From Eubacteriales Family XIII. Incertae Sedis bacterium (lineage in GTDB: Bacteria; Bacillota; Clostridia; Peptostreptococcales; Anaerovoracaceae): a DNA stretch of 22,944 nt. A model generated the notes under the pieces. It did no database searches. It had not been told where the DNA came from and was given only the letters and a program-made list of their open reading frames with translations. Of this stretch, positions 1-8,762 are shown in pieces. The stretch's first letter is position 1; each line of letters starts with the position of its first letter. The stretch spans positions 1-22,944 of the forward strand of contig JAITKU010000261.1 in assembly GCA_031278255.1 (NCBI GenBank), in the 5' to 3' direction. A program made the translations under genes and the position numbers.

Positions 1-1662
1 AAATCGGGCGTAGAGCAGGTGCAAGATCGCGTGTTCGACGCCGCCGATATAGTGGTCCACCGCCATCCAGTACGCGGCCTTTTCGTTTGAAAACGCCTCG
101 TTCTCGTTGTGCGCGTCGCAGAAGCGCAGGAAGTACCACGACGAGTCCAAAAATGTGTCCATCGTATCGGTTTCCCGCTCCGCCCTGCCGCCGCAGGAGG
201 GACAGCGCGTCTCGCGGAAGGTCTTGCTCGTCGTCAGCGGCGACTCGCCCTTGCCCGTAAAGGCAACGTCCGTGGGCAAAAGGACGGGCAGCTTCTCCTC
301 CTCTTCGGGGACCCAGCCGCAGCTTTCGCAGCGGATCATGGGGATGGGTGTCCCCCAGTAGCGCTGCCGCGAGATGAGCCAGTCCCGCAGGCGGAAGTTC
401 ACGGAGGCGACGCCCAAGCCCTTTTCCTCCAGAAAGTCCGTGATCCGTTCGATCGCTTCCCGGTTCGTCATGCCGTTGAAATCGCCGGAATTGATCATCC
501 TGCCCTCGGCCGTGAACGCCTCTTTCAGGTTGTTCGTGTCGATCGACGCGTCCGCCGGCTCTATGACGGGGATGATATCGAGTCCGTATTTCACGGCGAA
601 TTCAAAGTCCCTTTGGTCGTGGGCCGGCACCGCCATGATCGCGCCCGTGCCGTAGTCCGCCAGCACATAGTTCGCGATGTAGATGGGGACCCGCGCGCCG
701 TTCATCGGATTGACGGCGTTATGCCCGATGTAAAGGCCCTCCTTTTCGAGCGTGACGGCCGTTCTGTCTATATCGGACAGGTATTGCAGCTTATCCAAAA
801 ACGCGCGGACCTGTGCCGCGTACGCCCCGCCCGCCGTGAGTTCTTTCACGAAAGGATGTTCCGGCGCCAACACCATGTAGGTTACGCCGAACAGGGTGTC
901 GGGCCGCGTGGTGAAAATGCGCAGGACCTTGTCCGAGCTTTCGATGCGAAAATCGACCTCCGCGCCCGTGCTTTTGCCTATCCAGTTCTTCTGCATGAGT
1001 TTGACCTTGGCGGGCCAGCCCGTGAGCTTGTCGAGGTCCGAAAGCAGGCGCTCCGCGTAGTCCGTGATCTTCAGATACCACTGGTCCAATTCCTTTTTGC
1101 CGACGGTGGCGCCGCAGCGTTCGCAGACGCCGTCAACAACCTGTTCGTTCGCCAGCACCGTTTCACAGGAGGGGCACCAGTTGACGGGGTTCTTCTTTTT
1201 GTAGGCCAATCCCCTCTTGAAAAATTGTATGAATATCCACTGCATCCACTTGTAATACGCAGGGTCGCAGGTCGCGACCTCGCGATCCCAGTCGTAGGAC
1301 ATGCCGAGCCTCTTGAACTGTTCCCGCATCTCCTTCATGTTGTCGCGCGTCCAGATATTCGGGTGTATGCCCTTTCCGATGGCCGCGTTCTCCGCGGGCA
1401 GACCGAAAGCGTCCCAGCCCATGGGATGCAGCACGTTCAGGCCCCGCATCTTTCGGTAGCGGGCGGCGACATCGCCTATGGTATAGTTGCGCACGTGGCC
1501 CATGTGCAACTTGCCCGACGGGTAGGGAAACATCTCGAGCAGGTAATATTTTTCCGCGCCCGGGACTTCGACGGTTTTGAAAAGTTCCGCGTCGGCCCAA
1601 TATTTCTGCCATTTCTTCTCGATTGCATCGAAATCGTATCTGTCCGCTTTGTGTTGCGCCAT
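1..1662 (-). CDS. leuS: Leucyl-tRNA synthetase, N-terminal 554 residues (C-terminus beyond window edge)
   Basis: Charges tRNA-Leu with leucine in the cytoplasm. The frame is open from ATG at 1662 to base 1, giving 554 codons of a protein that is usually a little over 800 residues. The class I HIGH signature appears near residue 50 as PYPSGKLHMGHVRNYTIGD. A Cys4 zinc-type module follows (CPSC...CERCG), then the CP1 editing region, including the TTRPDT motif. The RYWGTPIP stretch and, at the left edge, HAILHLLYARF are typical of the return to the catalytic core. The KMSKS loop lies outside the window. The start is supported by a CAGGAGGTG ribosome binding site at 1667-1676. The rsfS stop lies 2 bases upstream, so the two genes are probably co-transcribed and coupled. 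Confidence 0.97.
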   Translation of the reverse strand, partial: MAQHKADRYDFDAIEKKWQKYWADAELFKTVEVPGAEKYYLLEMFPYPSGKLHMGHVRNYTIGDVAARYRKMRGLNVLHPMGWDAFGLPAENAAIGKGIHPNIWTRDNMKEMREQFKRLGMSYDWDREVATCDPAYYKWMQWIFIQFFKRGLAYKKKNPVNWCPSCETVLANEQVVDGVCERCGATVGKKELDQWYLKITDYAERLLSDLDKLTGWPAKVKLMQKNWIGKSTGAEVDFRIESSDKVLRIFTTRPDTLFGVTYMVLAPEHPFVKELTAGGAYAAQVRAFLDKLQYLSDIDRTAVTLEKEGLYIGHNAVNPMNGARVPIYIANYVLADYGTGAIMAVPAHDQRDFEFAVKYGLDIIPVIEPADASIDTNNLKEAFTAEGRMINSGDFNGMTNREAIERITDFLEEKGLGVASVNFRLRDWLISRQRYWGTPIPMIRCESCGWVPEEEEKLPVLLPTDVAFTGKGESPLTTSKTFRETRCPSCGGRAERETDTMDTFLDSSWYFLRFCDAHNENEAFSNEKAAYWMAVDHYIGGVEHAILHLLYARF

Positions 1663-1664
1663 AT

Positions 1665-2012
1665 TCACACCTCCTGTACCTCGATCCGGTTCCCGTCGCT
1701 CCATATCTGTTCGATTCGATACAAATCCCGCTGCGTGTTTGTGAAAATATTAACAATAACATCGCCGTAGTCGAGCAAAATCCATCCCGATTCCGGCTTG
1801 CCCTCGATGTGCCCGAGCGTCGCGCCGCATTCCGAAAGCGCTTTCTCCACATCGTCCGCGAGACTGCCCGTCTGCCGCACGGAGTTGCCCGCGGCGATTA
1901 CGAGAAAATCCGCGAAAGACGATTTTTCGGCGATATCCAGAACGACGATATCAAGCCCTTTCTTTTGGCGAAGTACGCCGGCGGCGCTGAGCGCCAGTTC
2001 TTTGCTGTCCAA
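1665..2012 (-). CDS. rsfS: Ribosomal silencing factor RsfS
   Basis: This 115-residue protein matches the RsfS/YbeB/Iojap family. Members bind ribosomal protein L14 and block subunit joining when nutrients are short (family knowledge). The conserved core is visible: DIVVLDIAEKSSFADFLVIA near residues 21-40, the SVRQTGSLADDVEKAL helix, and the GxxxSGWILLDYGDVIVNIF segment with its Trp-Asp-Tyr-Gly pattern. Length is normal for the family. The start codon follows an AAGGAG-type site in 2018-2032. It lies 25 bases after yqeK and 2 bases before leuS, within the usual nadD-yqeK-rsfS order of Bacillota. Confidence 0.96.
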   Translation of the reverse strand: MDSKELALSAAGVLRQKKGLDIVVLDIAEKSSFADFLVIAAGNSVRQTGSLADDVEKALSECGATLGHIEGKPESGWILLDYGDVIVNIFTNTQRDLYRIEQIWSDGNRIEVQEV

Positions 2013-2037
2013 ACAGTTTCCCCTTTCTCCTTTTCAA

Positions 2038-2646
2038 TCATTTCAGCCGGGTTTTGTCCGCGCCCGCCGCCTCGCTTTGCCGTGCGCACAGGTCCGCGAA
2101 CCGGTCGCGCGCGCGCAGGGAGTCCGCATCCGGCCGGACACCTTTCTCTCGCAGATAACGCAGCGTGTTTTCGAGCGCCGTGAGGCAGGCCTCGTCCAGA
2201 TTGCGCCGCGCGGCCTCCCGCAGTTCGGAAAGCCCCTCGTAGTCGTCGCGCGTGGGTTCCGCGGCGTCGGCCACGTACAGGATTTTTTCAAGCTTCGACA
2301 TGCCCGCCCGTCCCGTGGTGTGATAGCGCACGGCGTCCAGGAGTTCCGCGTCCTTGATGCCGAGGTCCCGTTCCATAAAGGCGGCCGCGATCTTGCCGTG
2401 CGACAGATTGGCGTTGCCTTTCAGCGCGGGATCCAGACCGTAGCGGTCGATCAGCGCGTCGAGTTCAGCGGCGGGCGCGGCCCGGAAGCGGTCGTGCAGC
2501 AGGGCGGCCTTTTCCGCTTTCTTTGCGTCGGCGCCGTAGAGCGCCGCGAGTTCCGCGGCCAAACGCGCCGTGCCCAGCACATGCGCGGCCCGCTTTTCGC
2601 CGAGCCGGGCCGTGAGCGTTTCACAGCTTATAGAGTCCTCTTTCAT
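2038..2646 (-). CDS. yqeK: YqeK-type HD-domain phosphohydrolase (probable Ap4A hydrolase)
   Basis: HD-superfamily protein of 202 residues. Family members of the YqeK type hydrolyse diadenosine tetraphosphate symmetrically to ADP. The HD metal ligands can be placed at His22, His51-Asp52 (ALLHD), His83 (LSHG), His109 (AVRYHTTGR) and Asp127 (YVADAAEP). I place the start at ATG 2646, which follows GGGAGAAT at good spacing, rather than the in-frame ATG at 2676 that would overlap nadD by 56 bases. Even so, the gene overlaps the nadD 3' end by 26 bases, so translation is probably coupled. The Lys usually found a few residues after the HD pair (HDxAK) is replaced by HDRFR here, a mild deviation. Confidence 0.93.
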   Translation of the reverse strand: MKEDSISCETLTARLGEKRAAHVLGTARLAAELAALYGADAKKAEKAALLHDRFRAAPAAELDALIDRYGLDPALKGNANLSHGKIAAAFMERDLGIKDAELLDAVRYHTTGRAGMSKLEKILYVADAAEPTRDDYEGLSELREAARRNLDEACLTALENTLRYLREKGVRPDADSLRARDRFADLCARQSEAAGADKTRLK

Positions 2647-3226
2647 ATATATATTCTCCCACCGAAGCGGGAACAAGCCCCTCTATGCTTTCCCCCGTCC
2701 GCACGCGTTTTCTTATCTCCGAGGCGGATATATCCATCGGCGCGTTTTCCATCAGGATCACGCGCGTTCCGTAGCGCCGGCGCAGTCCCGCGACGCAAAG
2801 CCGCACGTCGCCCGCGTCACAGCCCGGACGCTGCGCCGCGATAAAGGAAAACTCCCGCAAAAGCTCCTCCGATGCGTACCATTTTTCGAGCATCAGCAGC
2901 ATATCCGCGCCGAGCAGGAAGAAGATTTCCCCCCTGTCCGCGCCGTCGTCCCGTATGGCCCTGAGCGAATCGATCGTATAGGACACGCCCCCGCGCGCGA
3001 GTTCCGTATCCGTCGTGCCGAAGCGCGCGTCTTTGCCTATCGCGAGGCGCAGCATATCCATCCTTTGCGCGCCCGCGCTCAGACCCGCGCCGCGCTTAAA
3101 GGGCTGCGCGTGTACGGGCATGAACAGCAGCCTGTCGAGCGATCCTGCGGCGAGCGCCCGTTCCGCTATGGCAAGATGCGCGTTGTGTACGGGATCGAAG
3201 CTGCCGCCGAATACGCCGGTCCTCAT
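2621..3226 (-). CDS. nadD: Nicotinate-nucleotide adenylyltransferase
   Basis: Transfers AMP from ATP to nicotinate mononucleotide to make deamido-NAD, the central step of NAD synthesis. The 201-residue protein begins with the nucleotidyltransferase signature GGSFDPVHNAHL (residues 7-18) and ends with ISASEIRKRV, the equivalent of the SSTxIR motif that binds the ATP phosphates. Length is typical. The ATG at 3226 overlaps the aspS stop as ATGA, and no strong separate ribosome binding site is visible, so translation probably depends on aspS. In most Bacillota this gene follows obgE/yhbY; here it follows aspS directly. Confidence 0.96.
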   Translation of the reverse strand: MRTGVFGGSFDPVHNAHLAIAERALAAGSLDRLLFMPVHAQPFKRGAGLSAGAQRMDMLRLAIGKDARFGTTDTELARGGVSYTIDSLRAIRDDGADRGEIFFLLGADMLLMLEKWYASEELLREFSFIAAQRPGCDAGDVRLCVAGLRRRYGTRVILMENAPMDISASEIRKRVRTGESIEGLVPASVGEYIYERGLYKL

Positions 3227-4995
3227 TCCAAGGTAAGCGCAAGCTCCGCCAGCTGCTCGCGCGAAACCTCGCCGGGCGCGCCGCTCACGGGGCAGACGGC
3301 CGTCTGGTTTTTCGGAAAGGCTATGACCTCGCGTATGCTCTGCTCGCCCAGCAGGAGCATGACCAGCCTGTCAAGCCCGTAGGCCAAGCCGCCGTGCGGC
3401 GGAACGCCGTAGCGGAAAGCTTCGAGCAGGAAGCCGAACTTGCTTTCCGCGTCCGCGCGCGAAAGCCCGAGTATCTCAAATATCTTCATCTGCAAAGCCC
3501 GGTCGTGTATCCTGATACTGCCGCCGCCGAGTTCCACCCCGTTCAGCACGATATCGTAAGCCCTGGCGCGCACGGCGGCGGGGTCCGTATCGAGGCGCCC
3601 GATATCCTCTGCCCTCGGCGCGGTAAAGGGATGGTGTATCGCCGAAAAGCCCCCGTTCTCCTCGTCGCGGGCAAAGAGCGGGAAATCGACCACCCACAGC
3701 AGGGCGCGCCGCGCGTCGTCGAGCAGACCGAAGCGCCTCGCGATCTCGCGCCGCAGGAAGCCGAGGCTGTCGAATACGACCTTGCTCTTGCCCGCGACGA
3801 GGAGGATCAAATCACCCGGTTTACCGGAAAATAATTCTGTAAACGCAGCCATCTCCGCCTCGCCTAAGAACTTGCCGAAAGAGGCGGTTGTTCCGTCCGC
3901 GCCCACGCGCACCCAGGCGAGTCCGCGCGCGCCGTAGACCTTGATATCCTCCTGCAGCTTATCCACGTCCTTGCGGCTCAAACGCGCCGCGCCGCCCTCT
4001 ATGTTGATACCGCGCACGTCGCCCCCGGCCGCGATCGCGTCCGCAAACACGCGAAAGCCGCAGTCCCGGGCCGCGTCGTTCACGCACACGAGTTCAAAGC
4101 CGAAGCGCGTATCGGGCTTGTCGCTGCCAAAGCGTTCAAGGGCCTCTCGATAGCCGTACCTCGGAAAAGGCGTCTCTATTTCCTCGTGCAGGAGTTCCCT
4201 GAACACGCGCTTCAGATAGCCCTCCTGCACGGCGATCACATCATCCGCATCGACGAAAGACATCTCGAGGTCAACCTGCGTGAACTCCGGCTGCCGGTCC
4301 GCCCGCAAATCCTCGTCGCGGAAGCATTTCACGATCTGGAAGTAGCGATCCGCGCCGCTCGCCATCAAGAGCTGCTTGTACAGCTGCGGCGACTGCGGCA
4401 GCGCGTAGAAGAGGCCCGCGTTGACGCGGCTCGGCACCAGATAATCGCGCGCGCCCTCCGGCGTGGGCTTGACCAGCATGGGGGTTTCGATCTCCGTGAA
4501 GCCCTGTTCGTCGAAATAATCCCGCGTCAGCTTCGCGACCGCATGGCGAAAGCGCAGATTGCGCTGCATTTTGTGCTTTCTCAGATCGAGACAACGGTAT
4601 TTGAGGCGCAGGTTTTCGTCCGCGTTGTCATCGTCCTTTATGTAGATCGGCGGCGTTTCGGCCTCCGAATAGACGATCATATCACTGACGAATACTTCTA
4701 CATCGCCCGTCGCGAGCGCGCTGTTTGCGGACGCGCGCCCCCGGACGCGGCCCCTTATCCCGACGACGTATTCACTGCGCAGATTGTCGGCCGTCTCAAA
4801 GAGCGTTCGCGGCGCGTCCTCGTCAAAGACGATCTGCACGAGGCCCGTCCTGTCGCGCAGGTCGCAGAATATGAGGCCGCCCAAGTTCCGGCGCTTCTGT
4901 ATCCAGCCGTTCAGAACGACGGTCTCTCCGATGTTTTCCGCGCGCAACGCGCCGCACATATGACTGCGCTTATACAGCTTATCCGGTTTATCCAT
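3223..4995 (-). CDS. aspS: Aspartyl-tRNA synthetase
   Basis: Class II synthetase of 590 residues, the usual bacterial length. The N-terminal OB-fold anticodon-binding domain covers about residues 15-115 (NGWIQKRRNLGGLIFCDLRDRTG). Class II motif 1 lies near 165-175 (TEIETPMLVKPTPEGARDY), motif 2 at 225-240 (FRDEDLRADRQPEFTQ), and motif 3 near the C-terminus (GGLAYGLDRLVMLLLG). A bacterial-type GAD insertion lies between motifs 2 and 3. The ATG at 4995 follows a GGGAGAGGG site. It sits 18 bases after hisS, the common hisS-aspS pairing. I cannot tell from sequence whether it also charges tRNA-Asn. Confidence 0.97.
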   Translation of the reverse strand: MDKPDKLYKRSHMCGALRAENIGETVVLNGWIQKRRNLGGLIFCDLRDRTGLVQIVFDEDAPRTLFETADNLRSEYVVGIRGRVRGRASANSALATGDVEVFVSDMIVYSEAETPPIYIKDDDNADENLRLKYRCLDLRKHKMQRNLRFRHAVAKLTRDYFDEQGFTEIETPMLVKPTPEGARDYLVPSRVNAGLFYALPQSPQLYKQLLMASGADRYFQIVKCFRDEDLRADRQPEFTQVDLEMSFVDADDVIAVQEGYLKRVFRELLHEEIETPFPRYGYREALERFGSDKPDTRFGFELVCVNDAARDCGFRVFADAIAAGGDVRGINIEGGAARLSRKDVDKLQEDIKVYGARGLAWVRVGADGTTASFGKFLGEAEMAAFTELFSGKPGDLILLVAGKSKVVFDSLGFLRREIARRFGLLDDARRALLWVVDFPLFARDEENGGFSAIHHPFTAPRAEDIGRLDTDPAAVRARAYDIVLNGVELGGGSIRIHDRALQMKIFEILGLSRADAESKFGFLLEAFRYGVPPHGGLAYGLDRLVMLLLGEQSIREVIAFPKNQTAVCPVSGAPGEVSREQLAELALTLE

Positions 4996-5013
4996 TTGCC
5001 CTCTCCCAAAGCC

Positions 5014-6273
5014 TTACCGCGCGGCGAGCGCGCCGAGGACGCCGTCCTGCGCCACGCGCCGCTGTTCTCCCGAAATCATATCTTTCAGCAGGACCGCGTT
5101 TTCCGCAAGTTCGTCCTCGCCGATCATAATCGTGTAGCGCGCCCCCAGCCTGTCGGCGCGCTTCATCTGCCCCTTGAGGCTCTGCGCGGGTCCGTCCATC
5201 TCCGCGCGCAGGCCCGCCGCGCGCAGACGGCGCAGAAGCGCGAGGCCCGCAAGCTTGGCCGCCTCGCCCCAAAACGCGATGTAGGCGTCCGCGCCCGGCG
5301 GCGGCGGTATCGCGGCGCCCGCCGTTTCCATAAGCAAAAGCAGACGCTCTATGCCCAGCCCGAAGCCCACGCCCGGCATCGGCGGCCCGCCGAGATCCTC
5401 AATCAGGCGATCGTAGCGTCCGCCGCCGCAGACCGTCCCCTGGGCCCCTATGCCCGCGGATACGAATTCAAAGGCCGTTTTCGTGTAATAATCGAGTCCG
5501 CGCACAATGCCCGCGTCCACCGCAAAGGCGAGACCGAGCGCGTCGAGGTTTCGTTTGAGCGCTTCAAAATCCGACTTGCAGTCGTCGCAGAGGTAGTCGA
5601 GCATTTGCGGCGCGCCCCGGACGAGTTCCCCGCATACGGGGGATTTGCAGTCGAGTATGCGCAGCGGATTCTTGTCGAAGCGGCCCTTGCAGGTATCGCA
5701 GAGCGCGTCGTACCGCGGCAGCAGGAAAGCGCGCAGGGCCTCCCGGTGTCCGCCCCTGCAGACGGAGCAACCGACGCTGTTGATGCGAAGCGCGAGGTCC
5801 CCCGCCGCGCCCAAAGCGGTGAAAAAATCGGCGGCCAGCGCGATCACCTCCGCGTCGGCCAGCATGTCGGCGGAACCGAAATACTCAACGCCGAACTGAT
5901 GAAACTCCCGCTGTCTGCCTTTCTGCGGCCGCTCGTGGCGGTAGCAGGCGATCTCATAGGCGTATTTGTACGGCGGCGGCGCCGCGTAGAGCTTGTGTTC
6001 CAAAAACGCGCGCGCGACGGGAGCCGTGCCCTCGGGCCGCAGGGTCAAGCTGCGCCCGTCGTAGTCGTCGAAGCTGTACATCTGCTTTTCCACGATATCC
6101 GTGGAATCGCCCACGCTCCGCGAAAAAAGTTGCGTATACTCGAACACGGGGGTTCTGATCTCCGAGAATCCGCGCTGCGCGCAGAGCGTTCGGAAAGCAT
6201 CTTCCACAAATTTCCATTTATAAATATTGTCCGGCAAGACATCCTTTGTCCCCTTGGGGGCCTGTTGTGCCAT
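5014..6273 (-). CDS. hisS: Histidyl-tRNA synthetase
   Basis: Class II synthetase of 419 residues, normal length. Visible signatures are QAPKGTKDVLPD at the N-terminus, TLRPEGTAPVAR near 77-88, motif 2 at 111-130 (YRHERPQKGRQREFHQFG), the histidine-specific GLDYYTKTAFEF, GGGRYDRL, and motif 3 GFGLGIERLLLL. The insertion domain has a run of cysteines (CSVC, CDTC, CxxC) often seen in clostridial HisRS. The C-terminal anticodon-binding domain is present. The start is supported by an AGGAGAA site that overlaps the end of hemZ, whose stop lies 8 bases upstream. Probably in the same transcript as hemZ and aspS. Confidence 0.97.
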   Translation of the reverse strand: MAQQAPKGTKDVLPDNIYKWKFVEDAFRTLCAQRGFSEIRTPVFEYTQLFSRSVGDSTDIVEKQMYSFDDYDGRSLTLRPEGTAPVARAFLEHKLYAAPPPYKYAYEIACYRHERPQKGRQREFHQFGVEYFGSADMLADAEVIALAADFFTALGAAGDLALRINSVGCSVCRGGHREALRAFLLPRYDALCDTCKGRFDKNPLRILDCKSPVCGELVRGAPQMLDYLCDDCKSDFEALKRNLDALGLAFAVDAGIVRGLDYYTKTAFEFVSAGIGAQGTVCGGGRYDRLIEDLGGPPMPGVGFGLGIERLLLLMETAGAAIPPPPGADAYIAFWGEAAKLAGLALLRRLRAAGLRAEMDGPAQSLKGQMKRADRLGARYTIMIGEDELAENAVLLKDMISGEQRRVAQDGVLGALAAR

Positions 6274-6281
6274 ACTTTCTC

Positions 6282-7658
6282 CTATTCAAAGAGCAGACGC
6301 TGCTTTCGCGCCAACATTTCCTCCAGCCTTTCCGTATATATCCCGTAATCGGACACGTTGAACGCGCGCGTCAGCCGGTTTTCCCGCGGAACGTACAGCT
6401 TGGTCGAGGCGCCCGCGCCGAGCGCGACGATGGTCTGGCGTTCCTCCATGATACGCACGTTGTACAGGCCCGGCTTTCCGTCCCGCGCGTAGCCCGTATT
6501 TTCGAGATTGCCGACCGTCTGCTTCTGACGGTAGAGATAATACGGCGCATACGAGGCCCCCGCCAGCGCTTCTGCGGCCGCTCGCAGCATACCCGCGGCT
6601 TGCTCGGCCCGCGTATAGCTGTATTCGGCGTCCTCTTCCCTAAGCCGCGCCGCCCGCTTCACGGCGAGGGCGTGTATCGTGACGTTTTCCGGCGCGAGGT
6701 CCAAAAGCGCCGAAAGCGAGCGCGTGAAATCCGCCTCGTCCTCACCCGGCAGGCCCGCGATCAGATCGGCGTTGATGCGCAGGGCGCCGACCTCCCGCGC
6801 GAGCCGAAATGCCGCGCGCACGGCCTTTGCGCCATGGTCCCTGCCGATCCGCGCAAGCGTGGCGTCGTTCATGCTCTGCGGATTAATACTGACGCGATTC
6901 GCGCCGTGTCTGCGCATGGCGCGCAGCTTCTCGGCGGTGATCGTATCGGGCCGGCCCGCCTCCACCGTGAACTCCTCCGTTCCCGCGCCGGCGAAGCGCC
7001 GCCGCACGCAGGCGAGCAGTTCATCGAAATCCGTTTCGTTCAGGAATGTGGGCGTACCGCCGCCGATGTAGATAGTCTCGGCACAAAGTCCCTTGCGCGC
7101 CATGCCCGCCGCGACGAAATCCATCTCGCGGCGCAGCGCCGCAAGATAGGCGCCCACGCGCGCGTACGGAACCGGGCCCGCGGTAAAGGAACAGTATCCG
7201 CAGCGCGTCGGGCAAAACGGTATACCGATGTACAATCCGACGGTGCCCTCCGCGGGCGGCGCGACCAGCGCGCGCTGCCTTGCGTATACGCGGGCCGTCA
7301 GTTCCGTCTTGGCCTCGCTCACATAGTATTCATCGCGAAAGCGCCGCCGCGCGCAGACCTCGTCCCCGCCCGCTTTCTCGACAAGCTCCCCGAAGAGTTT
7401 GACGGGCCGTATCCCCGTCAGTATCCCCCACGCGAGCGATTTTCCCGTCAGCGCGGAGAGCCTGTCGTACAGGAAGCGCTTGACGGCGTCCTTGTCGCGG
7501 CATTCCGCTCCTGTGAGCGCGGCGGGCAGTTCGATCCGCAGCGCGCAGGGCGCGCCGTCCGCCGCATCGTTCACAGAAAATTCCGAGGGCCGCAGAAACA
7601 TCTTGATCAACTCGATGTATTCATTTTTTTGGACGCCGCCAAAGACAAAGCCGCGCAT
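6282..7658 (-). CDS. hemZ: HemZ-type radical SAM protein (coproporphyrinogen dehydrogenase-like)
   Basis: Radical SAM protein of 458 residues in the HemN/HemW/HemZ group. The [4Fe-4S]-SAM motif is C149-PTR-C153-GY-C156, preceded by GLYIGIPFCP. The SAM-binding glycine motif GGGTPT lies at 199-204, followed by the HemN-like VEAGRPDTIT and RVSINPQSMND segments. The N-terminal 140 residues containing LTGIRPVKLF and the C-terminal YYLYRQKQTVGNLENTGYA are HemZ hallmarks. HemZ has been proposed to act on coproporphyrinogen III without oxygen, but its activity is less settled than HemN's, and no other haem gene is in view. It follows the hydrolase gene by only 3 bases with a weak GGAT-like site. Confidence 0.9.
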   Translation of the reverse strand: MRGFVFGGVQKNEYIELIKMFLRPSEFSVNDAADGAPCALRIELPAALTGAECRDKDAVKRFLYDRLSALTGKSLAWGILTGIRPVKLFGELVEKAGGDEVCARRRFRDEYYVSEAKTELTARVYARQRALVAPPAEGTVGLYIGIPFCPTRCGYCSFTAGPVPYARVGAYLAALRREMDFVAAGMARKGLCAETIYIGGGTPTFLNETDFDELLACVRRRFAGAGTEEFTVEAGRPDTITAEKLRAMRRHGANRVSINPQSMNDATLARIGRDHGAKAVRAAFRLAREVGALRINADLIAGLPGEDEADFTRSLSALLDLAPENVTIHALAVKRAARLREEDAEYSYTRAEQAAGMLRAAAEALAGASYAPYYLYRQKQTVGNLENTGYARDGKPGLYNVRIMEERQTIVALGAGASTKLYVPRENRLTRAFNVSDYGIYTERLEEMLARKQRLLFE

Positions 7659-7661
7659 CGT

Positions 7662-8282
7662 TCATCCAAAAAACGGATTGTTTTTCTTTTCAAAGCCGAT
7701 CGTGCTTTCCCCCATATGGCCGGGATACACCCTCGTCTCGTCGGGCAATGTGAAAAGCTTCCGACTGATCGAAGCGAGCAGGGTTTCCGTCGAGCCGCCG
7801 AACAGGTCCGTGCGACCGATGGAGCCGGCGAACAGCGTATCGCCGCAAAAGAGCGCGTCCTCCGCCAGTACGCAGATACCGCCCGGGGAATGCCCCGGCG
7901 TAGCCAGGATCCTGAGCGTCAGCTTCCCGGCCGTCAACGCGTCGCCGTCCTTTAGAAGGACCTGCGGCACAAGCGATATCGGCCTCCCCGCGATCGCGCC
8001 CGAATAATTCTTGCTTGGGTCCGTGAGTACGGGCAGTTCATCCGCCCCCGCCGCGAGTCTGCAGCCCGCAAACTCGCGCAGATACCGTTCCGCGCCGCCG
8101 ATGTGATCGCCGTGTCCGTGGGTCAGTATAAGCCACGCGACGCGCAGATCTTCATCTCTGACGGCGGTCGCCAGCGGCGCGCTGTACTCGCCCGCGTCCA
8201 CGATGAAAGCGGTCTTTTCCCCGTCGTCCACAAGATAGCTGTTGGCGCCGGAAAAAATCCCCGCAAACATTCTGATATTCAT
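7662..8282 (-). CDS. Metallo-beta-lactamase-fold hydrolase (glyoxalase II-like, YqgX type)
   Basis: A 206-residue MBL-fold enzyme. The metal ligands are clear: THGHGDH at residues 54-60 (His55, His57, Asp59, His60), His131 in TPGHSPGG, Asp148 in FCGDTLF, and His189 in YPGHMGEST. The final KKNNPFF is shared with the YqgX/GloB-like group of hydroxyacylglutathione-hydrolase relatives. It lacks the C-terminal glutathione-binding extension of true glyoxalase II, so the natural thioester substrate is unknown. ATG 8282 follows GGGAGAG. It sits between dtd and hemZ, a common clostridial arrangement. Confidence 0.92.
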   Translation of the reverse strand: MNIRMFAGIFSGANSYLVDDGEKTAFIVDAGEYSAPLATAVRDEDLRVAWLILTHGHGDHIGGAERYLREFAGCRLAAGADELPVLTDPSKNYSGAIAGRPISLVPQVLLKDGDALTAGKLTLRILATPGHSPGGICVLAEDALFCGDTLFAGSIGRTDLFGGSTETLLASISRKLFTLPDETRVYPGHMGESTIGFEKKNNPFFG

Positions 8283-8304
8283 GAATATATCTCTCCCTCT
8301 CGGA

Positions 8305-8754
8305 TCAAAATCGCTTCCTGCTGTCTATGAGCAAGGTCACGGGGCCGTCGTTTTGGATATCCACAAGCATTTCGGCCCGAAAAACGCCCTCTTCGACGTG
8401 CAGACCCAAGGCGCGCAGTCTGTCCGTACAGGCCCGGCAGAGCGGCTGCGCGCGCGCGGGCTGCGCCGCCGCGGTGAAGCTCGGCCGCTTGCCCTTTCGC
8501 ACATCGCCCAACAGCGTAAACTGCGAAACGACAAGCACCGCGCCGCCCGTCTCCGCCACGGAGAGGTTCATCTTCCCGGCCGCGTCCGCAAAGACGCGCA
8601 GACCCGCCGTCTTGTCGGCTATATAGACCGCGTCGCGCGCGTCGTCGCCCTCTTCCACGCCGAGAAAGACGAGCAAGCCCGGTCCGATGGCGCCCGCAAG
8701 CGTTTCGCCGACCGTTACGCGCGCTTCCTTCACCCTCTGTACCACCGCCCGCAT
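8305..8754 (-). CDS. dtd: D-aminoacyl-tRNA deacylase
   Basis: Removes D-amino acids (and glycine mischarged on tRNA-Ala) from tRNA, a proofreading step after charging. The 149-residue protein begins MRAVVQRVKEARVTV, the family start. It carries both active-site motifs: SQFTL at 77-81 and NDGPVT at 135-140, the latter being the GP-cis-Pro type motif. I place the start at ATG 8754 because it follows a TAGGAGCG site that overlaps the rel stop codon and gives the normal family length; the frame stays open upstream but only over the 3' end of rel. Its position between rel and the hydrolase is classical for Bacillota. Confidence 0.96.
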   Translation of the reverse strand: MRAVVQRVKEARVTVGETLAGAIGPGLLVFLGVEEGDDARDAVYIADKTAGLRVFADAAGKMNLSVAETGGAVLVVSQFTLLGDVRKGKRPSFTAAAQPARAQPLCRACTDRLRALGLHVEEGVFRAEMLVDIQNDGPVTLLIDSRKRF

Positions 8755-8762
8755 AGACGCTC

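Noticed and set aside
109..1770. A 553-codon open frame on the plus strand opposite leuS
   Set aside because: It is antisense to conserved leuS sequence, its translation is Arg/Val/His-rich with no recognisable domain, and GC-rich codon bias explains the lack of stops. The same holds for long antisense frames at 4186-6348, 6246-7955 and 8778-11096.
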